A stretch of DNA of 64,000 nucleotides from Nitrospirota bacterium (GCA_021825295.1 JAKAHV010000008.1:1-64000); one strand, 5' to 3'. Positions 1 through 10,787 are shown, numbered from the stretch's first letter. The notes: generated by a model from the letters alone, not told the origin. Translations and numbers: made by a program.

Positions 1-102
1 CGACTGCCCTATGCAACAACGCCTGAGGACTACAAGCAACTTACTCCGCTATACCTTGACCGTGGCGAGTTCGACGCTATGCCCACCCCTGTACTTCTCT
101 AA
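1..102 (+). CDS. C-terminal fragment of an unidentified protein (cut by window edge)
   Basis: Reading frame 1 is open from the first base to a TAA at 100-102, giving 33 residues that end MPTPVLL. The composition looks protein-like, but I do not recognise the family and the start lies outside the window. The next gene downstream is on the opposite strand and more than 600 bases away, so context gives no help. Confidence 0.4.
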   Translation, partial: RLPYATTPEDYKQLTPLYLDRGEFDAMPTPVLL

Positions 103-741
103 ACGCTTACACTGTATGCGATGATTATATATTTTGTTTGCCCGGGCAGCCTAAATTGGGAGGCACGATTACGGGATACGGCCCCGTGCAGTTCTCCGAA
201 GAACCAGACTTCTCAAAAGGTGAACGATATGCAACGGGGGGCCCCCTTTTAGCAAGTGGACGCCTCAGGAGAAAACAAGAAATATATCTGTGGCTATCCT
301 CAAAATGCGCGCGGCCAGCAAAGGGATATGTCCGGCGATGTCTTCTTTGGATGAGTCTGAACGAAACAAGGCGGCCGATTGGTTTAACTGGCTCTGCCGC
401 AAAAGAGTCTCAAATCCGCATTTTTAAAATCAGGTTATCTCTTTTCATTCTCAACATCACACTAGAAAATGCTAGAGAAAAGGTTAGGGTCAGGTCTTTG
501 AATCTTGACATTTAGATTCACATTCCAGGAATCGTGGCACGGAATGACCGCAAAAATGGCGGGGCGCAGCAAGCAGCGCCCCTATGCAACGCTCCTGCGC
601 CCCGCCAAGAGGGAATACAAGAATTCTTTCGGAATCTACCAATCGGATGCAGAAGCAATTGCGCTAATTATTGGCCGAAGTCCGCGCCCTTCAGCTTGTT
701 CCGGGAAGTGCGAACTTCTGGCCGAATCTCTTGTTCGGGAA
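103..741. other. 640-base stretch with no supported gene
   Basis: This stretch lies between the partial gene at the left edge and the 3' end of ilvD. Open frames exist (for example 138-515 on the plus strand), but none shows a domain, a good ribosome binding site or protein-like composition. A segment near 488-515 containing GGTCAGGTCTTTGAATCTTG resembles sequence often seen beside IS200-like or REP-associated transposases. That is a memory-based impression; no transposase is visible. Confidence 0.35.
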
Positions 742-2400
<1,659 letters not shown>

Positions 2401-2457
2401 TTTTGGAAAAAAACATCCTCCCCGTTCTTAAATTGTAAAGGACGATACGAATGCGGC

Positions 2458-2688
2458 CTAATTGATAGAGTGGTTTTTCCTGTACTTTGTAATGAGTTCC
2501 TCCATGCGGTCCCTTTTAAGGAGTTTCAATTTCTGGATACGCTTTTTTTCGATCTCTTCCTCTATGCTCAGGTAGTGCTTCCCGGCCAGGTCTGCCGCCT
2601 GGCTATCCAGAACCCTGTGCTCCGCCGCAAGCTTCTTGAACTCCTCGCTTTCCTTCGTAAGGATCTCCGCAATTTGCTCGTCTTTCAT
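2458..2688 (-). CDS. DUF465 (YdcH-like) small coiled-coil protein
   Basis: 76 residues starting MKDEQIAEIL. I chose this ATG because AAAGGAGGACAGCGG lies directly before it; a longer in-frame reading from 2739 has an implausible Cys/Phe-rich head. The protein is a short, highly charged helical hairpin with the family core HRVLDSQAADL followed by a Lys-rich IQKLKLLKRDRM segment. DUF465 proteins are small and of unknown function. It lies 54 bases downstream of hemG and just upstream of ilvD on the same strand. Confidence 0.85.
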   Translation of the reverse strand: MKDEQIAEILTKESEEFKKLAAEHRVLDSQAADLAGKHYLSIEEEIEKKRIQKLKLLKRDRMEELITKYRKNHSIN

Positions 2689-2742
2689 CCGCTGTCCTCC
2701 TTTACAAAAAAAGTAACATACGAATCGCCGAAAAGACAAGGG

Positions 2743-4128
2743 TTACAGCATCTTACCTATATTTTGAGCCAGAGCGAAAGAATTGTCGATACAGTCGTTG
2801 AGCGCGATGCCCCGGAAGGCGTTGCCGGTTATGAAAAAACCGCGGTGGGCGGCAAGTTTCTCGTCCATCTTTTTCAGCCTTTCCGCATGGCCCAGGGGAT
2901 ACTGCGGAATGGCCCTTTCATGGCGGAAAACCCTTACAAAATCAGGATTTGCCTTAAGCCCGAGCATTCCCCCCAGCTCTCCCATCACCAGGGAGAGGAG
3001 TTTTTCATCATCCAGCATCGCCAGAGCGGACGCCCTGGCCCCTCCGGCCATCACCCTTAACAGGACGTGCCCCTCCGGCGCGCGCTCGGGGAATATGCTG
3101 GAGTCGTAAAGCATCCCCAGTATCTTCCTGCCTTCCCTGAAGGGCACCAGAAAGCCGAAGGCGTCCACCGGGAAAGGGAGTTTTTCCCTCCTGAAGCCGA
3201 GGCTCACGACCGAGACTGCCGGATATTCGATGTCCCGGACAAGACCGGCGAGGCCTTTGTCGAAGCCATCGAGTATTTTCGCCGCCTCGTAGGCAGGACA
3301 GGCAAGGACGACCGCATCAGCTTCAATGGCCTCCGCTTTTTCGGTATGCACCCGGTAGCCGCTGCCGCCTTCAATTTTTTCGATCCCCGCCACCCTGAAG
3401 CCGGTCTTCAGCCTCTCCCCCAGAACTGTCCTCAGCGCGGTTACAAGCTCCTCCATTCCTCCCGAAAAGGAGGACAAGACGCCGCCCGGTCCGGCCCCGA
3501 CCGGCCCCTTCCCGGACTTTTTGGCCTCCTTTCCAAGGGCGATCATCGCCTTAATGAGGCTGCCGTACTTGCGTTCCATGGCCTTTATCTTCGGGAAACA
3601 GCTCTCAACGCTCATCTTCTCCGGGTTTCCGGCAAATACGCCGGAGGCCATCGGGTCTATCAGGTTCTCGTAGGCCTGTCTGCCCAGGCGTCTTGAGGCG
3701 AAGCCCGCAAGGGTCTCGTCGTCTTTATTGGCGGCAATGAAGGGCTCAAGGGCGATGCGGAGTTTTCCTAGTGGGGAGAGAACGCCGGATGTGAGAAAGG
3801 AGGCCGGGTTCTCCGGCAGGAGCCTCAGATGTCCTTTCAGGTAAATGAACCTCTTCCTGGCCGAATCGGAGCTGCGCAGCACCTTCAGCCCGAGTCCGCC
3901 GGCCACCTGGAGCGTGCGGGGCCTGTTGTCAAGGAACCCGTTTACGCCCCATTCGCAGATATAGCCGCCGGCCTTTTCAGTCCTGATCTTTCCCCCGGGC
4001 CGGCTGTCAGCTTCAAGGACGACCGGATCGGCGGAGCCGCTCAGGAAATGGGCAAGGGAGAGCCCGGAGATGCCGCCGCCCACGATCGCTACCTTCAGTC
4101 TGTCCGCGGAGCCGCTCGCTTTTACCAG
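2743..4128 (-). CDS. hemG: protoporphyrinogen oxidase (HemY/PPOX flavoprotein type)
   Basis: FAD-dependent oxidase for the penultimate haem step, protoporphyrinogen IX to protoporphyrin IX. The Rossmann motif VAIVGGGISGLSLAHFL is at the N-terminus, with an ADSRPGGKIRTE segment after it and the C-terminal GNAFRGIALNDCI flavin-binding motif. The first GTG in frame (4083) would cut off the first beta strand KVAIV. The frame is open further upstream but has no ATG, GTG or TTG. A CTG at 4128-4126 sits 5 bases after AAGGAG and overlaps the end of hemH; a second CTG at 4098 is directly before KVAIV. I prefer 4128, giving 461 residues. The function is secure; the start codon is inferred. Confidence 0.9.
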   Translation of the reverse strand: MVKASGSADRLKVAIVGGGISGLSLAHFLSGSADPVVLEADSRPGGKIRTEKAGGYICEWGVNGFLDNRPRTLQVAGGLGLKVLRSSDSARKRFIYLKGHLRLLPENPASFLTSGVLSPLGKLRIALEPFIAANKDDETLAGFASRRLGRQAYENLIDPMASGVFAGNPEKMSVESCFPKIKAMERKYGSLIKAMIALGKEAKKSGKGPVGAGPGGVLSSFSGGMEELVTALRTVLGERLKTGFRVAGIEKIEGGSGYRVHTEKAEAIEADAVVLACPAYEAAKILDGFDKGLAGLVRDIEYPAVSVVSLGFRREKLPFPVDAFGFLVPFREGRKILGMLYDSSIFPERAPEGHVLLRVMAGGARASALAMLDDEKLLSLVMGELGGMLGLKANPDFVRVFRHERAIPQYPLGHAERLKKMDEKLAAHRGFFITGNAFRGIALNDCIDNSFALAQNIGKML

Positions 4129-5084
4129 GAAAGCTCCTTCATCTTGTCCAGCACCATCTCTTTAAACGCCTCAATCAGCATCGGGTGGCAATTCAGGGCC
4201 GGGGCGCGCCTGAGCTCGATGCCCAGCTCGCCGGCCAGCCGCTTATATAATATATCAATCTCGTAGAGCGTCTCAATGTGGTCCGAGACGAAACTTACCG
4301 GCACCGCAAGCACCCTTTTCACCCCGCGCCCCGCAAGCTCCCGGAGCATCTCGTCCGTGTAGGGGGCCAGCCATTTGACAGGCCCCGTGCGGGACTGGTA
4401 ACTGAGGGCATAATCCACGGGGAGCCGCCTCAGGACCGCATCTATCGTGCGGCGGATATGCCCGACGTAGGGGTCGCCGCCCTCCACTATCTTCATGGGA
4501 AGCCCGTGGGCGCTGAAAAGGACGAATACGCCGCCGCCGCCAAAAGAGCCGATGCCCTTTTTAATCGTCTCCGTCAGGGCCTCTATGTAGAGCGGATGTT
4601 CGCACCATTGCTCAATCGCCCCCACGCTGATCCCGAGCCCGGAGGCCTCCGCGTTCAGTTGATGCAGCGACGAGCCGGTGGTGGCGATGGAGTAATGGGG
4701 ATAAAGCGACAGGGCTATCAACTTTCTGACGCCCTCGCGGTGCATCCCGCGGACCGCCTCGCCTATATACGGGCTCCAGTAGCGCATGCCGAAGGAGACA
4801 TTGAAGTCACCGTAAGGTTTCAGCGCCTGCGCCAGCGCGGCGGCCTGCGCGCCCGTGAATTCGGCAAGCGGGGATTTTCCGCCAATGAGCGCGTACGCCT
4901 GTCTCGCCTTTGCCGACCTCCATGCGGCTATTGCCCAGGCGATCGGCCTTTGAAGCGGGGCGGGCCCGAGCCGGATAATCATCCGGTCCGCGAAGAGGTT
5001 GAACAGGAATGGCCTTACCGCGCGAAGGCTGTCGGGCCCCCCGAGGTTCAGCAGGAGAACGCCTATGGGGCCTCTGCCGCTCAG
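4122..5084 (-). CDS. hemH: ferrochelatase
   Basis: Inserts ferrous iron into protoporphyrin IX. An ATG at 4982 gives only 286 residues and lacks the family N-terminus. Reading upstream in the same frame restores it: GVLLLNLGGPDSL, then RPFLFNLFADRMIIRL. The frame has a stop codon right before a CTG at 5084-5082, whose TG overlaps the TGA stop of hemE. From that CTG the protein is 320 residues, the usual ferrochelatase length. The catalytic region SAHGLPM and the DHIETLYEID motif are intact. hemE, hemH and hemG overlap one another, so they form one transcript. The non-canonical start is inferred from length and homology. Confidence 0.92.
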   Translation of the reverse strand: MSGRGPIGVLLLNLGGPDSLRAVRPFLFNLFADRMIIRLGPAPLQRPIAWAIAAWRSAKARQAYALIGGKSPLAEFTGAQAAALAQALKPYGDFNVSFGMRYWSPYIGEAVRGMHREGVRKLIALSLYPHYSIATTGSSLHQLNAEASGLGISVGAIEQWCEHPLYIEALTETIKKGIGSFGGGGVFVLFSAHGLPMKIVEGGDPYVGHIRRTIDAVLRRLPVDYALSYQSRTGPVKWLAPYTDEMLRELAGRGVKRVLAVPVSFVSDHIETLYEIDILYKRLAGELGIELRRAPALNCHPMLIEAFKEMVLDKMKELSW

Positions 5085-6118
5085 CTAACCCGGCCGCCCT
5101 TCCCGCTCAGCTCGTGCACGATGTCAACCAGGGCCTTCGCGTTGTCAACCGGTATCTCGGGCAGTATGCCGTGGCCCAGGTTGAAGATATGCCCCTTTGC
5201 CGGCTTCGCCTTTTCAAGTATCTCGCGCACCTTCGGCCTAAAATCCGCGGGGGACATCATGAGGGCGCAGGGGTCCAGGTTGCCCTGCACCACGAACCTT
5301 TTGCCGAGCTTTTTCGCCGCCTCGCCGATATCAATCCGCCAGTCGACCCCTATGGCCACGGCCCCGGAGGCCTTTATCTCCTTCAAAAGCCCTGCGCACC
5401 CGTTTACAAAATAGATGATCGGCGCACCCTCGCCCTTAAGCTCCTTTATTATCTGCTTTACATACGGCAGGGCGTAGGCGCGGTAGTCGTCCGGGGAGAG
5501 CACGCCGGCCCAGGTGTCAAAGAGCTGCACGGCATCGGCCCCCGCCCTTATCTGCGCCCGGAGATAGGCCGTCACGGTGTCGGTTATCTTCGTCATCAGT
5601 CCGCCGAAGAGGCCGTGATTCTGGTACATCATCTTCTTTGTGTTGAGGAAATTCCTGGAGCCCCCGCCCTCTATCATGTACGTGGCGAGGGTGAAGGGCG
5701 CCCCCGCGAACCCTATGAGCGGCACCTTAAGCCCCGCCTTGAGGATTTTAACGGTCTCCAGGACAAACGGCAGGTCGTCTTCGGGATCCGGCACGGAAAG
5801 CCTTTCGACGAGCGACCGGCTCCTGATGGGCTCGGCCAGGGAAGGCCCGTGTTTTTCGGAAAAGGCAAGCTTCATCCCCATCGCCTCTACCGGTATAAGG
5901 ATGTCGGAAAACAATATGGCCGCGTCCACGCCTAAAATGTCAACGGGCTGGAACGTGACCTTGGCCGCCAGCTCGGGCGTCTTGCACAGGGTAAGGAAAT
6001 CCACGCCCTCCCTCACCTGCCTGTACTCGGGCAGGTACCTGCCGGCCTGGCGCATGATCCAGATGGGCGTGTAGGAAGTCTGCTCGCCCCTGAGAACCTT
6101 AAGAAAGGTATCGTTCAT
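5081..6118 (-). CDS. hemE: uroporphyrinogen III decarboxylase
   Basis: 345 residues, full length. Decarboxylates the four acetate side chains of uroporphyrinogen III to give coproporphyrinogen III. The signature IWIMRQAGRYLPEYR is near residues 20-34, and GFAGAPFTLATYMIEG follows mid-protein. The start is a normal ATG with GGAGG six bases upstream. Its TGA is overlapped by the putative CTG start of hemH, so translation of the two is likely coupled. No oxygen-dependent or oxygen-independent coproporphyrinogen oxidase (HemF or HemN) is seen in the window. Confidence 0.97.
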   Translation of the reverse strand: MNDTFLKVLRGEQTSYTPIWIMRQAGRYLPEYRQVREGVDFLTLCKTPELAAKVTFQPVDILGVDAAILFSDILIPVEAMGMKLAFSEKHGPSLAEPIRSRSLVERLSVPDPEDDLPFVLETVKILKAGLKVPLIGFAGAPFTLATYMIEGGGSRNFLNTKKMMYQNHGLFGGLMTKITDTVTAYLRAQIRAGADAVQLFDTWAGVLSPDDYRAYALPYVKQIIKELKGEGAPIIYFVNGCAGLLKEIKASGAVAIGVDWRIDIGEAAKKLGKRFVVQGNLDPCALMMSPADFRPKVREILEKAKPAKGHIFNLGHGILPEIPVDNAKALVDIVHELSGKGGRVS

Positions 6119-6199
6119 GAAAGACCTCCACCTGGAGTTTTTTATTTGCTGCCTTATGCAAAGAAGAACCGGGTATAAAGGTCCCCGGATTGGACCGGA

Positions 6200-7315
6200 T
6201 TATCCTGACTGGCCCTTTTCGCCCGGCCTGCCCTTATTCCCCGGTCTGATTTCGCGCTTCGTCATCTTGAGCGGCACATGGCTGCAGAAGGGCTCCTCCT
6301 CCAGGTAATCGCCGGTGAGTGAATAGGCCCTGGCCCTGCACCCGCCGCAGACGTTTATGTATTCGCAGGAGCCGCACTTACCCTTGTAACTCTTGAAATC
6401 CCTCAGCTCGCGGAAAAGCCCGGAGTTCTCCCAGATGTCCTTGAATGAGCTCTGCCTGACATTGCCGGCCGGCTTCGGGAAGTAGCTGCACGGCAGGACG
6501 TTTCCATCCACATCTATTAGGCATATGAGCTGCCCCGCTATGCAGCCCTTCGCCCCACCGGTGGAGAATTTAAGCGTCCTTCTCTCGAATTTGGACTTTT
6601 CGCCGCGCGCCCTCTGGAGCACGACCCTGTAGTAATGGGGCGCGCATGTCGGGCGCACGAGCATATCTTTTTCGTCCTTCTCCATGCGGTAGTGCCAGTC
6701 CAGTATCTCCTCGTAGTCCTCCCTGGAGATAAGCTCGTTCATGATCTCCTCGCCCCTTCCCGTAGGCACTATCATGAACATGTACCAGGCCGTCGCCCCA
6801 AGATCCTTTGCAAGCCGGTAGACTTTGGGTATCTCCTCCTGGTTCCGTTTGGTGAAGGAGGAATTTATTATGAACTCTATCCCGTGCCTGCGGAAAAGGC
6901 CGGCCGCGGCGGTTATGCCCCGGAAAGCCCCTTTCACCGACCTGAAATCGTCATGCACCTCCTCCGTGGAGCCGTCGAGGCTTAGCGACACGATCCTTAT
7001 TCCGGAAGCCTTGATCTTTTCGCATGTCTCCTCCGTCACAAGCATGCCGTTTGTGGCAAGGCACATCCTGAGCCCAAGCCCGGTGCCGTGCCCGGCGATC
7101 TCAAAGACGTCGTCCCTCAGAAGAGGCTCGCCGCCCGAAAGCACGATTACAGGCTTCGCATAGGAGGCGATGTCCTCAAGCAGCCTGAAGGCCTCGGCGG
7201 TCGTGAAATCGGGATGGCCGCTCACCTCCATCTCCGAGGATGAGCGGCAGTGGACGCACCTCAGATTGCATCTGCGGGTGATCTCCCAGGCTATCCATTT
7301 CGGGGCAAATTCCAT
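6200..7315 (-). CDS. radical SAM/SPASM protein, AhbD/NirJ-like (haem biosynthesis)
   Basis: 371 residues. The radical SAM motif CNLRCVHC is near residue 16 in the context [19 protein letters not shown], typical of the AhbC/AhbD/NirJ group. A C-terminal SPASM-type region binds extra Fe-S clusters ([23 protein letters not shown], then a last Cys). AhbD makes haem b by oxidative decarboxylation of coprohaem in the sirohaem-dependent route; NirJ acts in haem d1 synthesis. The gene lies 18 bases downstream of hflX and upstream of hemE, so a tetrapyrrole role is well supported by context. I cannot separate AhbD from other members by eye; a short peptide-maturase role is less likely. Confidence 0.75.
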   Translation of the reverse strand: MEFAPKWIAWEITRRCNLRCVHCRSSSEMEVSGHPDFTTAEAFRLLEDIASYAKPVIVLSGGEPLLRDDVFEIAGHGTGLGLRMCLATNGMLVTEETCEKIKASGIRIVSLSLDGSTEEVHDDFRSVKGAFRGITAAAGLFRRHGIEFIINSSFTKRNQEEIPKVYRLAKDLGATAWYMFMIVPTGRGEEIMNELISREDYEEILDWHYRMEKDEKDMLVRPTCAPHYYRVVLQRARGEKSKFERRTLKFSTGGAKGCIAGQLICLIDVDGNVLPCSYFPKPAGNVRQSSFKDIWENSGLFRELRDFKSYKGKCGSCEYINVCGGCRARAYSLTGDYLEEEPFCSHVPLKMTKREIRPGNKGRPGEKGQSG

Positions 7316-7333
7316 TTCGCCCTTATTATACCT

Positions 7334-9096
7334 TTACCTGAGCAGCTTTTTCATTGCCGGCCGGCAGCTTGCCGAAAGCGCTTCTTCGAGCGCGGCATAG
7401 AGAGGGCCGAACGTGGAAGGTTTCAGCGCGGATATCGCCACCGCCCCGTAGCGCGCCGAAAGCGCCCTGGCCACATCCGGGGAAAGCCTGTCGGTCTTGT
7501 TGAAGACCAGCAGTCCCGGCTTGGACGAGAGCCCCAGCTCGTCGAGTATCTTCGACACGGAGTCCATCTGCTGGGGGAACCCCGGGTTCGACGCATCCAC
7601 CACATGCAGAAGGAGGTCCGCGTCCTCCAGCTCCTCAAGGGTCGCCTTGAAGGCCGCGACGAGGTCTTTGGGCAGGTCCCGTATGAAGCCCACGGTGTCG
7701 GTTATGATCGCCTCCCTCTGCTGCGCGGGGCCGGAAAACTCCGCACTCACGGGGAATTTCAGGCGCCTGCTGGCGGTGTCCAGGGTGGCGAACATCCTGT
7801 CCTCGACGGCGGTCTCCGACCCGGTAAGCGCGTTTAGCAGGGTCGATTTCCCGGCGTTCGTGTATCCGACGATGGAGACGATGGGAATCCCCTGCCCGAC
7901 CCTTCTTTTTTTCCTCTGCAGCCGGCCCAGCGAGAGGGCCTTCAACTGGCGCTCCAGGAGGTGAATGCGGTCCCTGACGCGCCTGCGGTCCACTTCCAGC
8001 TTGGTCTCGCCCGGCCCCCTGCCGCCGATTCCCCCCATGAGGCGGGACATGGCGGACCCCTTGCCGGCAAGCCTCGGCAACAGATATTTAAGCTGCGCCA
8101 GCTCCACCTGGACCTTGCCTTCGCGGCTGCCCGCCCGCCTGGCGAATATGTCCAGGATGAGCTGTGAGCGGTCGATGACCTTCAGCTCCGTGAGGCCGGT
8201 TATGGACTTTATCTGCGAGGGTCCCAAATCCTGGTCGAAGATAAGAAGGGTGGCGCCCTTGTCCAGGGCGTCTATTATCAGCTCCTTCATCCGGCCCGCG
8301 CCCATCAGGTATTTGGGGTTGATCTCCTTTGGCCGCTGTATTACGGCATCCAGCACGAGCACGCCCGCGGAGCGCGCAAGCTCCTTCAATTCATCCATCG
8401 ATTCCTCAAGCGAAGGCCCGCCCGGGGACGAAACGGGCCCGCCGGGCACAAACGTCCTTCCCCCGCGGGTCCTGACGGAGACGCCTACCAGAATCGCGCG
8501 CTCCCTTTTATCCTGTTCGAAGTGCCTCCTCCTGGACATCTCGCCCTCCAGGGCGGAGATAAACCCGCCAAAATCGAAACGAAGCCGGCTTATGTCCCCG
8601 AAATCGTGCACTTCGAGCCTTTTGCCTGAATCTCTTTCACGGCCATCGCCGCCGGAATAGCCCGGCAGCAGGTGGGCCAGTTGGACAGCCCCGGGCTGAC
8701 CGTCTTCATGCACCCCTATGGCGCAGACCAGATCGAGGCGCAGGAGGGCCAGGTCGGTGAGATCGTCACGCGTGAGTTTCTCGTCACCCTTCAGGTGGGT
8801 ATGGACAAGCCGCAGCCCCCTCAGGGCCTTTTTGCCCAGCGGATGGGCCTCCAGCGACGGTATAAATATGCCCCTGGCATCCCCCGCGATGACCTGCAAG
8901 ACCGCGCCGCGCCTGTCGATAAGGACCCCAAGCTGACGGCCCATACGCGCGGACAGCGAAGACAGATACCTGGCAAGCTCCTGGGTGACGACTTCATCCG
9001 GCGGGACCCTTCTCCTGAAAACCCTTTCCAGGAGGCGCAGCTCGCTTCCCTTGAGGCCGGATATATTGCCGGTTATGGAAGGTATTTTAGAGACAT
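7334..9096 (-). CDS. hflX: GTPase HflX, 5' end frameshifted
   Basis: Ribosome-associated GTPase that splits stalled 70S particles. The G domain has G1 GYTNAGKSTLL, G3 DTVGF and G4 NKTD; the HflX domain contains LIFDQDLGPSQ and the GGIGGRGPGETKLE linker. The ATG at 8944 starts too late, because family sequence continues upstream as ITGNISGLKGSELRLLERVF. That frame has no start codon before a stop. An ATG at 9096 after AAAGGAG reads MSLKYLP-stop; adding one A in the run at 9085-9088 gives MSLKIPSITGNISG. So the 5' end carries a one-base deletion, a sequencing error or an unusual start. The region 7334-9087 is coding. Confidence 0.9.
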
Positions 9097-9368
9097 CTCC
9101 TTTTGGCCATCTCTAGATATATTTTACCAGATTACAAAAAACACCTCCCGGCCAATCATGGCGGGCAGTTGCAGGGTCTCCCCTCCTTTTTTGTGTTTTC
9201 CGTTCAAGACAAAAAGCCTAACATTCCGTTTTAAAATGATTCTTTCAGCCCCGTTGTTCAAATCGTTCAATCGGCCCCCCGTCCAGGAACGTCAATTGCG
9301 TCTCGCCCGCGGATTGCCGGCTCCACCGGTCCCTTTTTTCATGTGCCTTCCCTTTCCGGCTCCGGTTA

Positions 9369-9407
9369 AATGAACCTCCCCGCCGTCTCTGCAGCGGGAG
9401 GTTCATT
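9369..9407. repeat. 12-bp perfect inverted repeat at the start of the DUF559 gene
   Basis: AATGAACCTCCC (9369-9380) and GGGAGGTTCATT (9396-9407) are exact reverse complements around a 15-base loop. The pair covers the apparent ATG of the DUF559 gene. It may be a hairpin hiding the start codon, or the scar of a small mobile element that replaced the gene's original 5' end. Confidence 0.6.
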
Positions 9408-9714
9408 ATGGCGTCATTTACGGGCAAAGCGCATGGATGGTTTAAAATTCAGACGTCAGCACCCGATGGGGAAATATATCGTTGATTTTGTATGCCTGGA
9501 AAAGAAGATTGTAATCGAGCTGGACGGCGGTCAACATACTGAACCGGCTGCAGAAGCATATGACGGCTTAAGGGATAACTGGCTTGAGAAGCGGGGATAT
9601 CGAGTATTACGTTTCTGGGATAATGATGTCCTGCTGAATATTCAGGGAATTCTTGAGCCTTTTTTATTTTTTCCATTTTTTAACCTCAAAGCTGCTTTTC
9701 CCGCGAATCTGTAA
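9370..9714 (+). CDS. DUF559 (Vsr-fold endonuclease-like) protein, N-terminus truncated
   Basis: 114 residues. The core KFRRQHPMGKYIVDFVCLEK followed by IVIELDGGQH is characteristic of DUF559, a restriction-endonuclease-like fold. WLEKRGYRVLRFWDNDVL completes the domain. Family members usually begin with about 25 more residues before the LW motif. Here the reading starts inside a 12-bp inverted repeat, so the head is missing or replaced. A 110-base copy of its middle (9548-9657) occurs again at 28407-28516. Probably a decaying or mobile gene; activity is doubtful. Confidence 0.65.
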   Translation: MNLPAVSAAGGSLWRHLRAKRMDGLKFRRQHPMGKYIVDFVCLEKKIVIELDGGQHTEPAAEAYDGLRDNWLEKRGYRVLRFWDNDVLLNIQGILEPFLFFPFFNLKAAFPANL

Positions 9715-9756
9715 CCAATCTGTAACTTCAACCCTGATAGTATTCACTGAAAACGA

Positions 9757-9772
9757 TGGTCAGGAAAAGGCA
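9757..9772 (+). promoter_or_regulatory. possible sigma-54 promoter for the PEP-CTERM gene
   Basis: TGG at 9757-9759 and GCA at 9770-9772 give the GG-N10-GC spacing of a -24/-12 promoter, about 60 bases before the gene at 9834. PEP-CTERM genes in several lineages are controlled by the sigma-54 PrsK/PrsR system. The inner bases match the consensus only partly. Confidence 0.25.
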
Positions 9773-9833
9773 TTTTGCCATTTAAAATAAAAATCCTGAT
9801 AAATTCTTTTGTATATCAAAGGAGGGAGACGAG

Positions 9834-10787
9834 ATGAAGAGATTTTCATTTTCAGCCGGTTTATGTCTGTTTTTTTTAGTTTTTTTATCCGGAAGCGTGT
9901 GGGCGGAAATTATTAATTATCCCGGCGCCGTGGCTACTTACGCCAGGGGCGTCAACGGCTCCGGCGATGTTGCGGGGTATTACACCGATGGGACGGGCAC
10001 GCACGGGTTTCTGGATTCGGGGGGCAGCTTCACCTCAATTGACGCCCCCGGCGCGGAAAACACTTTGGTCACGGGCATAAACGGCGCCGGCGGCATGACC
10101 GGGTTTTACAGCGTTGGGTCAACGGATTACGGATTTGTCGATTCCGGCGGCAGCTTTACGTCATTCAGTGTTCCGGGGGCGGCCGATATGAGCGCCGGCG
10201 GCATCAACGACTCCGGTGAAATCGCGGGGACTTACGTTGACGGCGCTACTCACAGGTATACAGGCTTTCTTTACTACTTAGGCGGGAGCCTTACCCCGAT
10301 CAGTGTTCCGGGAGCCACGCTGACTAACGTAAACGGCATAAACAATGCCGGTGAAGTTGTGGGAACTTACCAGGACGCGGCGGGAGAACACGGGTTTATT
10401 TATGCCAACGGGTCATTTACCAGGATCGATGCCCCGGGCGCAAGCGGAGGCTTCACCGAAGCTATGGGCATAAATGACCTTGGCGAAATCGCGGGATTAT
10501 ACAGTGACGGTACTGCCTCATACGGGTTTACCGATATCGCGGGCAATTTCACCACCGTAGACCTGGACCACCTTTTAACCGCTGTTTATGGCCTGAACGA
10601 CTTCGGTGATACAGTGGGCACATTTGTTGATACCTCTTCGCCGGAGTGGCAATACCGCGGGTTTGAAGAGGGCACCGCGAGTCAGTCCGTGCCTGAGCCG
10701 CCCACTTTTCTCCTCCTGGGTGCGGCCTTAACGGGGATCGTCATAACGCGGAAGCTGCTTTTAACAAAACAAAGCGACCCGGCCTGA
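9834..10787 (+). CDS. secreted HAF-repeat protein with PEP-CTERM sorting signal
   Basis: 317 residues. It has a clear signal peptide (MKRFSFSAGLCLFFLVFLSG, cleavage near VWA-E). The body holds about seven degenerate repeats of roughly 38 residues built on GINDSGEIAGTYVDG and GSFTSIDAPGA, typical of HAF-type beta-propeller-like repeats. The C-terminus is VPEPPTFLLLGAALTGIVI followed by basic residues, a textbook PEP-CTERM tail, so it should be processed by exosortase and tied to exopolysaccharide export. No exosortase gene is in the window. The start follows AAAGGAGGGAGACGAG. The gene stands alone and ends in a good terminator. Confidence 0.9.
   Translation: MKRFSFSAGLCLFFLVFLSGSVWAEIINYPGAVATYARGVNGSGDVAGYYTDGTGTHGFLDSGGSFTSIDAPGAENTLVTGINGAGGMTGFYSVGSTDYGFVDSGGSFTSFSVPGAADMSAGGINDSGEIAGTYVDGATHRYTGFLYYLGGSLTPISVPGATLTNVNGINNAGEVVGTYQDAAGEHGFIYANGSFTRIDAPGASGGFTEAMGINDLGEIAGLYSDGTASYGFTDIAGNFTTVDLDHLLTAVYGLNDFGDTVGTFVDTSSPEWQYRGFEEGTASQSVPEPPTFLLLGAALTGIVITRKLLLTKQSDPA

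Noticed and set aside
4122-5060. A frameshift in hemH near the GGGGGGCCC run
   Set aside because: On recount the run has six G, and the frame reads LLLNLGGPDSLRAVRPFLF without any shift. Only the start codon is unusual.
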